Source of the DNA: Ichthyosporea sp. XGB-2017a
Taxonomy: Eukaryota; Opisthokonta; Ichthyosporea
Direction: 5' to 3'
NCBI GenBank assembly: GCA_002811675.1
Contig: PDIM01000041.1
Span: 194,332 to 241,995, forward strand
Length of the DNA stretch: 47,664 nt
Shown piece by piece: positions 41,160 through 47,664 of the stretch. Position 1 is the stretch's first letter. Each line of letters opens with the position of its first letter. The position numbers were made by a program, and so were the translations under genes. The notes under the pieces are model-generated. The model did no database searches. It was not told where the DNA came from and was given only the letters and a program-made list of their open reading frames with translations.

Positions 41160-43073
41160 ATGGCCCAGCAAAATCTCTTACAGCTTTGGAACAACAGAGT
41201 CAAAAGCCCAAAGGAAGTGCTCAATGACGTATTTCAGTTGTCTGATTTTCGAAACAATCAATTGGAGATAATCACTGCAATAGTAAAGAATCAGGATGTA
41301 CTTGTGGTAAAGCCAACAGGGGGAGGTAAAAGTCTTTGCTTTCAACTACCTGCAGTTCTTTCCAAAAATAAGACTTCCATTGTCATTAGCCCCTTGATTG
41401 CACTTGCGCAGGATCAGGTTATGAAGTGCAAAAACCTTGGTATTTCTTGTTATGAGTATAACTCTAGATGTTCAGATGCCGAAAAGAAAAAAGTCATTGA
41501 GAATTTGCTGAGTGGAAACATTCGATTGCTGTATGTAACTCCGGAAATGATGGAAACTCAGTCATTTAGAAATTGTCTTGTTGAAGCATCAAGATTACGC
41601 TTATTAAGCCGATTGGTGGTGGACGAGTGCCATTGCATTAGCAGTTGGGGGCATGATTTCAGACCCGCTTATCTGAAATTGAAGTGGTGGAAATCTGAAT
41701 TTTCTCTTCCCATAGTTTGCTTTACGGCTACGGCCACAGAAAAGGTACGACAACAAGTCATTGAGCTGCTCAAATTGGATAAACCAGCGGTATTCATAGA
41801 TGGTTTATTTCGTGAAAATCTGTTCTATGAGGTCGTATTGTCTGAGCAAGAGGTTGGCGACGATACACTTCCTGTTGACAAAAATGTGCTGATGGAATGC
41901 TTCTCGAATACATACCGAAGACTGGGTAAAACGGATGGTTTTAAGCTCAAAAATATGGTAGGTATTTGCGGTATTGTGTATTGTCGAAAAAAAGACCATT
42001 GTGATAATGTAGCATTGTTTCTGAGAAAGAAAGGGCTCAGAGCGTATGCTTATTATTCTGGAGTTAAAGAGCGATTCCAATATCAGGATGAGTGGTTGGC
42101 AGGGAATATTGACATAATTGTGGCAACAGTGAGCTTCGGGATGGGGATTGATAAAGGGAATGTTCGCTTTGTAATTCATTTGAACCTCCCTAAATCAATC
42201 GAAGCGTATGTACAGGAATCTGGAAGGGCTGGGAGGGATGGGCACTCTTCAGTGTGCATCCTGTGCTATTCCGAAAGTGAAAATTCGAAAGTAGAATACA
42301 TTTTGACCTTTCAAAAGGAAACTAAAAAGCATGGCAGGGTTTCGTCGAAACCGACATCTCGGAAGTCTGCTGATACCATAAAGCTTTTTAAGCATGTGAA
42401 AGAGTTTTGTCTGTCGAATAGCTGTTATCACAAATTTCTGTTTTCTTATTTTGATACGGGTCGCGCGGTGAAAAGTTGTGGAGCATCATGCCTTAATTGT
42501 TCTTTAAAGGGAGAAGCTAGAAGAAATAGAATGGTGCTTATAAACCGTTTAAGGGACGGTAGGAGCTCCACTTTACAGGGGGAAATTTACAAAACGAAGA
42601 ACCATCATGCAAGGGACACCCATTCTCCGAAGCAAAAAGGAAAAAAGCATAAGAGTAGCTTTAGTCTAGAAGAGCACGAACAGCTGGTGGAAAGTAAAAG
42701 ACAATTCCTGTTTGGAAAGAGTAGGGCGCGTGCTCCAAAGCAACATGCACAGCAAGCTTCCAAACTCAATGCTACCAGTACAAGCAGCAGGGGAACGGAG
42801 AAAAGTGAAAAAGAAGAAACTCCGCCCAACTCAAGTTGCTCTGTGGATGTTTTTGAAGCAAACTTAACGGAGACTCGGGTGCCAAACCTCACTGTTAGCT
42901 TCAGGGAAAGTTGTGTCGGTATGTTTAAGATGTGTTGTTCCTTGGAACAGGCTTTAGGGCATGAAAAAGAGTGTTTTCTTAAAAGCAAAAGTGTTACAGT
43001 TTACAAAAATCTTATTGCACAAAAAAAGAAAAGACTGAAAGCGATTTCTGGGGATATTACGGAGATGGGTTAA
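41160..43073 (+). CDS. RecQ-family DNA helicase (RECQL5-like)
   Basis: Single exon, 637 aa. The ATG at 41160 follows an in-frame non-ATG stretch. The full helicase motif set is present: motif I KPTGGGKSLCFQLPA with Walker Lys57, Ia IVISPLIALAQDQV, II DECHC from Asp155 with the RecQ-specific loop SSWGHDFRPAY, III FTATAT, IV IVYCRKK, V VATVSFGMGIDKGNVRFVIH and VI QESGRAGRDG. A Cys-rich zinc-binding region follows (FCLSNSCYHKFL, then CGASCLNC). The rest is a Lys/Ser-rich tail. There is no HRDC domain and no clear winged-helix domain, as in RECQL5-type proteins. RecQ enzymes unwind DNA 3' to 5' in repair and recombination. An approximately 40-residue insertion lies between motifs III and IV. Assignment to RecQ is firm; the RECQL5 subgroup is likely but not proven. 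Confidence 0.92.
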   Translation: MAQQNLLQLWNNRVKSPKEVLNDVFQLSDFRNNQLEIITAIVKNQDVLVVKPTGGGKSLCFQLPAVLSKNKTSIVISPLIALAQDQVMKCKNLGISCYEYNSRCSDAEKKKVIENLLSGNIRLLYVTPEMMETQSFRNCLVEASRLRLLSRLVVDECHCISSWGHDFRPAYLKLKWWKSEFSLPIVCFTATATEKVRQQVIELLKLDKPAVFIDGLFRENLFYEVVLSEQEVGDDTLPVDKNVLMECFSNTYRRLGKTDGFKLKNMVGICGIVYCRKKDHCDNVALFLRKKGLRAYAYYSGVKERFQYQDEWLAGNIDIIVATVSFGMGIDKGNVRFVIHLNLPKSIEAYVQESGRAGRDGHSSVCILCYSESENSKVEYILTFQKETKKHGRVSSKPTSRKSADTIKLFKHVKEFCLSNSCYHKFLFSYFDTGRAVKSCGASCLNCSLKGEARRNRMVLINRLRDGRSSTLQGEIYKTKNHHARDTHSPKQKGKKHKSSFSLEEHEQLVESKRQFLFGKSRARAPKQHAQQASKLNATSTSSRGTEKSEKEETPPNSSCSVDVFEANLTETRVPNLTVSFRESCVGMFKMCCSLEQALGHEKECFLKSKSVTVYKNLIAQKKKRLKAISGDITEMG

Positions 43074-43286
43074 GAGCAAAGTGACCATCTCACGCAACAG
43101 ATCTTTATTGAAAGTACACAAGTCTCTAACACAGGCCAAACCTCTAATAGCTATGTACGCCTTTGCCTTTCTAAGGACTCACTTCACACTTCATGCTGTC
43201 GCCTGTCGTCACAAGTTAGTAGCTGGTGCCCAGCAGGCAGCAGCACTGTATAGGCGAATAAATGGTCTACCGCACAATTAGCTGCA

Positions 43287-43292
43287 AATAAA
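43287..43292 (+). terminator. Possible poly(A) signal of the RecQ gene
   Basis: AATAAA about 215 nt after the stop codon. Confidence 0.3.
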
Positions 43293-44654
43293 TCAATACA
43301 AAAACATATTTAGTTAGAATATCACTGTCACTATTACTGTACAAAGAAAAACAAAAAAAATGTTGGCTCAGAAAAATTTCTACTATCCACTGTTCGTAAC
43401 ATCACAGAACTCAGATGTCCCTATATTTTTGTCATCAAAGCCACTGTATATCTCTCTTTTCGGTTGGCACTCTTTTCCCGAACGAATTAGAAACTTACCA
43501 GATCTTGCACGCGCGGCGCGCTACACATCATCTTCTTCATTGTTGGCTGATATTTGCGCAACCAATTATAATTGACATATCCATCCACAATTTGCAATAA
43601 CTAGCGACGTGAATGTGCCAAAATATACGTGGAGGCGTGAAGTAGTTCGCACTTCGCAGTGCACAACTCATAGTAATGTAACGAAGCACCGAAGTACACA
43701 CAATAATAGATAATAGGCACTCCCATCATCTTTCAAAGGATATGGATGCTTATCTGCAAGTCCACTCACATGATATTAATAGGATTTTTTTTGAATTTTC
43801 ATTTAATTAAATTAAAATCCAAAATTAAAATTCTCAAAGTGTTCTTGTAAAAGCTTGTGTGTCATTTGGCTATGCCGGCTATGTACTGTAGCTGCGGTTA
43901 GGTGTAGGTGCTGCTGTCATGACTCATGAGCAGTCAGAAAAGAGGGGACTGGTCACTGGGGATCAGTGGGGACTGGGGAGTGGGGAGGGTCCATCTCCTG
44001 CCTCCGAGCCGGGACGGTGGCCGGTGGGGGGGACTTCGCCCTTCGGATCGAGTCGGAGACTTCAGACTGGCGAGTGGTGACTGGTGAGACTGCTCACTGC
44101 TGGCCATGCAGCCGTGATCATCAGGGGTTTAGGGTTACTCATACACGCTATGCACTATGCAGACTCTGCAGTCTGCAGTACCAGTAGTGCCGTCTTGCAC
44201 TCTGCTGCCTCTAGAGCTGGAGCGGTGTCTGCTGGTGCCTGGTGGCCACTGCCCTTCGGTGGAGCTAAAGCCTCGAGCTAAAGTAAAGTTGTGTGTGCTT
44301 CTTGCTGCTCCACCTCTGCCACTGTGCAAACTAATAGCTACAGGATCCCCCTCCTCTCTCTCTCTAGAATCTGGATATTCGCAGCTCACATCCACTTGCC
44401 TTTTGATAAAAAACCTCTCGTTCAAACAAATGAGTTAAGCCGAAACGACCGACAAGAAAGATTGGAGTCACATAACATATCTCGGGCAGAAAATTGCCTC
44501 TTCATAGGACCCAGTTTTTGTCGCTTTTGAAACAACATCTAGTTTCTTCATCTCTCTTCCTTACGCTCATACCACAGCGAAATTTGATTCTCTGCTCCGG
44601 GGCGGAAGGCAGAGAACACACAACAGATTGTTCTTTTTCATCGCGCTCTAAAAA
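43293..44654. other. 1.4-kb intergenic stretch
   Basis: Overlapping frames on both strands between 43966 and 44530 are rich in Ser, Gly and Arg and carry no domain. The CT-repeat near 44355 and the G-rich run near 43950-44035 look like low-complexity promoter sequence of the ABC gene. Confidence 0.4.
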
Positions 44655-46992
44655 ATGTTACTTTATCGGTTCAGAAGCGACTCGCGCTGTGTCGTTTCAA
44701 ATTCTCTTCTTCATTTGGCCCAGGCTATGTATCCCTTGAAGCAGACTGGGTCTAGTGTGGTGTCAGCGTTGTTTGCGACAAGGAATTCCCGTGCTAATAG
44801 ATTCTTGAGTACAAGCACTCTGAGAAGTGGAAGATGGTACTCAAACTACCCACCTAAGCGTATTCAGATGGGAAAAGTTTCTGTTGATGTGCAGGCAAAT
44901 AGTTTAGCTAATGAAGTGAGAAATAGTTGGGGATTTGCTCCTTGGTGCTTTTCCTTTCGAAAGGGCTTATACTATCCAAACATTTCTATGCATTATGACA
45001 TCAGCTCCTGTATTTGTGCAGGGACAATGGAGCGAACCAACCCTGATCAATTGCAAGATCTTTCTGAGTACTCAGAGCCTGAAGAAAAGGAGAACGATTT
45101 TAGGAATGACAATGCTTCTGAACTAATAGAAGAAGACATGGGGCTGAACTTTCTCTTATCCATGATCAAAGACGACTGGGGGCTTCTTCTAGTTTCTGTG
45201 ATTGCCTCCTTTGGGGCAGCTGTTATGAATATAAAGATTCCAATGTTACTTGGGGGGCTAATCAATTGCATTGAGGAATACTTGGTTAACAAAGGGCCTT
45301 CTGAAACCGTATCATTTACCATATTTTGGGGGCCTGCGTCTAAATTGTTAATTTGTTATGTTATCCAGGGTCTACTTACTGCTGCATATATTGCCTTCCT
45401 CTCGTTTGTTGGGGAGCGTATGGCGCTTAGGTTGAGATATTCGCTCTATAGTTCTTTAATATACCAAGATATTTCATTTTTCGATACCCACAATTCCGGT
45501 GAAATTGTTACCCGAATAACCACAGACATTCAAGATTTTAAAAGCAGTTTCAAGCAGTGCGTGTCGCAAGGACTCAAGTCTATAACTCAGTTTATCGGAA
45601 GTTTTCTTGCACTCTGTTTGGTGTCTCCCAAATTAACACTGCTTTTGGGAATTGTGGTCCCATTGATGGTAGGTTCAGGGAGTGCGATTGCTTATGGTCT
45701 TCGCAGTAAATCGAAGGAAGCCCAGAATCAAATATCCAAGGTGTCTGCTCATGCGCAAGAAACAATATCACAAGTTCGTACTGTTCGTGCATTCGCTATG
45801 GAGGAAAAAGAATGTGAATTGTTCTCAAACGATTTGGAAAAGTGTAAGAATCTTAACGAAGAGCTGGGTATTGGTATTGGTATTTTTCAAGGGCTGTCAA
45901 ATTTCGCCATCAATTCGATGACAATGGTGGTTTTATACTACGGCGGTTACTTGGTTTTAAAGCACGAGATAACATCTGGCGAGCTGATGTCTTTTCTTGT
46001 TTCTACTCAGAGTGTTCAGCGTTCTTTAGGATCGCTTTCTATTCTTTTTGGGCAGGTTGTACGGGGGCTCACAGCATACAACAGGGTTGTTGACTATATC
46101 AAAATTTTACCTTCGATAACAGACTCTGAAGGAATTGAAATTTCGAATCCGGAGGGGACTATTAGTTTCAAAGATGTATCTTTCCACTACCCATCTCGTC
46201 CATTGCAAAACGTTTTAGACAAACTTAATCTGGAAATACCTACTGGTAAAGTGGTGGCTCTCTGTGGACCTTCCGGGGGTGGCAAATCAACAATCGCAAG
46301 CTTGATTGAAAGATTTTATGACCCTGATCAAGGCCATGTTTGTATTGATGGTCACCCATTGCCAACGATATCGTCAAAATGGCTTCGTGGGCATCTCATT
46401 GCATATATTAATCAAGAGCCTGCCTTATTTGCGACCACCATAATTGAGAATATTCGATACGGAAAGCCCGATGCAACTGATGAAGAAGTTTTTGAGGCAG
46501 CAAAAATGGCGAATGCTGATAAGTTTATTCGCGATTTCCCCAAGGGATATCACACAATTCTAGGTGAAAGAGGTGTAACAGTTTCCGGAGGCCAAAGGCA
46601 AAGGTAGGAGTAAATGCAATATATTTCTTCTTTTCTCTTTACCATTTTTGCTAATACTTTTGATTTGTTTAAACTTCTTTTTTAAAACAAAAACTTAAAG
46701 GATTGCTATTGCCAGAGCCCTTCTTCGAAATCCCAAAGTGCTTATTTTAGACGAAGCCACAAGTGCTTTGGATGCTGAATCAGAAAGACTAGTTCAAGAG
46801 GCATTAGACACCCTTATGAGAGGGAGGACTGTATTGGTGATAGCTCATCGTCTCTCGACCATTCAAAATGCAGATAGCATTGCGGTGATAGTCAAGGGTA
46901 AAATAGTAGAGTTTGGAAATCATAGAGATCTACTGCGTAGGCGTGGAGTGTACGCAGACCTTATTTCCAAGCAGTCTTCAGGACTTTATTAA
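44655..46992 (+). CDS. Mitochondrial ABC half transporter, ABCB8-like
   Basis: Model join(44655..46603, 46701..46992), 746 aa. The first 60-70 residues are rich in Arg/Ser/Leu without acids ([18 protein letters not shown]), a typical mitochondrial presequence. The ABC exporter membrane domain spans about 165-480; [46 protein letters not shown] and [15 protein letters not shown] are close to ABCB8 of the inner membrane. The nucleotide-binding domain has Walker [10 protein letters not shown] (Lys near 543), the Q-loop INQEP, signature VSGGQRQR near 643, Walker [17 protein letters not shown] and H-loop VIAHRLST. The intron falls right inside the signature Arg codon (QR|IAIAR), and splicing restores it. 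ABCB8 has been linked to mitochondrial iron export and ATP-sensitive potassium conductance; the role here is inferred. A downstream AATAAA lies at 47030. Confidence 0.92.
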
Positions 46993-47029
46993 GCTATTTA
47001 TATTTCACCATCAACCATCTTGAGTTTGT

Positions 47030-47035
47030 AATAAA
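47030..47035 (+). terminator. Poly(A) signal of the ABCB8-like gene
   Basis: AATAAA 38 nt after the stop codon. Confidence 0.5.
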
Positions 47036-47664
47036 TACCTAAGGTAGGATTGGTTGTGATAGAGATTAGGAGGGGTGAGCCCCCCTTTTGTATGGGGTTG
47101 TATGGGGAAAAAATGCTCGGCGAACGCATTAACTTCTATTCTCTTGGTTCACCCAAGTGGCAGCAGGAAATATTAAAATGGGACTTTACGCTACAGCTGT
47201 ACAGAACAACTGACCCTGAACAGTGCACACAAGAGAGAGAGGACTGGTCCCTGTTAAATAAGCTTGGCATGAAATGAATAGGCCTTGTGTAGTCGTTCAA
47301 AAAGTAAACAACTTGGCAACTTCAGCTTACTTGTATGGTCCGCACGCGCAATGGCTTTCATCGGAAAGTAAGGCCCGGTTCAGGTCGGCGTCCGCAATTT
47401 TAATTTTTTTTCTTAACTATAGAAACGTATTGCGTACTACTTTCCTGCGTACTATGGGGTACTATGGATTCTAGGTTTTGTGAATTTGGCAATAAATGGG
47501 GGTACAACCAAATAAAAGACCACGTGCACGAAAGAAGACCGGATGATCCCTAACTAATAACTCCCGGCAGCGATATGTCGTTGACTGCCTTAAAAGGAAA
47601 TTCACGAAATGGCGGGAAGCGGAAACAACCTTATAGGGCCAAAATGAACGTGCAACCGCGATCC
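47036..47664. other. Non-coding right edge
   Basis: Two short plus-strand frames (47050-47277 and 47274-47474) show no domain and no splice-linked partner. A further gene's promoter may begin near the end, but nothing is identifiable. Confidence 0.4.

Noticed and set aside
43966-44530. Several overlapping frames on both strands upstream of the ABC transporter.
   Set aside because: They reflect low-complexity GC-rich promoter DNA; none has a domain and all overlap each other.

Overview
This window is nuclear DNA of a eukaryote, most likely a unicellular, probably flagellated, protist. Protein-coding genes of mostly 0.5-6 kb sit on both strands. They carry short GT-AG introns (about 38-126 bp) with GTAAGT/GTACGT donors, AATAAA signals downstream and spacers of 0.2-1.7 kb. 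There are no bacterial-style operons. Many proteins resemble animal versions (ARPC3, histidine ammonia-lyase, ABCB8, RNF216, TMEM104, TBRG1, EFCAB9, receptor guanylyl cyclase). I cannot place the species from the sequence alone.

Layout, left to right: TBRG1-like FYR-domain protein (+, 0.4-1.4 kb); RNF216/TRIAD3-like RBR ubiquitin ligase, five exons (-, 1.6-3.5 kb); a small BRCT protein (+, 4.4-5.2 kb); a four-KH-domain RNA-binding protein (-, 5.6-7.6 kb); TMEM104-like amino-acid transporter, five exons (-, 8.9-10.7 kb); a frameshifted unknown coding stretch (+, 11.1-11.7 kb); an unknown four-exon 140-aa gene (-, 12.5-13.3 kb); a receptor guanylyl cyclase (+, 14.4-17.8 kb); an LRR protein (-, 18.0-19.3 kb); a 1,984-aa REJ/PKD-type single-pass receptor (+, 20.3-26.5 kb); an EFCAB9-like EF-hand protein (+, 26.9-28.0 kb); an MFS transporter (+, 29.0-30.5 kb); a bZIP factor (+, 32.3-33.2 kb); a 749-bp assembly gap followed by a second copy of the bZIP 3' end; a VOC/glyoxalase-like protein (-, 34.6-35.9 kb); ARPC3 (+, 36.6-37.3 kb); histidine ammonia-lyase (+, 38.4-40.5 kb); a RecQ helicase (+, 41.2-43.1 kb); and a mitochondrial ABCB8-like half transporter (+, 44.7-47.0 kb).

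Two things stand out. First, the 14-28 kb stretch holds homologues of three component types used together in animal sperm signalling: a receptor guanylyl cyclase with a metazoan-style pseudokinase, a receptor-for-egg-jelly-type protein, and the CatSper-associated calcium sensor EFCAB9. A gamete or flagellar signalling neighbourhood is an inference, but testable. Second, a short (152-159 bp) hairpin-rich repeat family occurs three times. One copy lies inside a second, otherwise identical copy of the bZIP 3' end, which gives an exact empty-site/filled-site comparison and suggests a recent, possibly allele-specific insertion.

Gene models were spliced by hand from frame continuity, splice consensus and family alignment recalled from knowledge. 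No database search was run.
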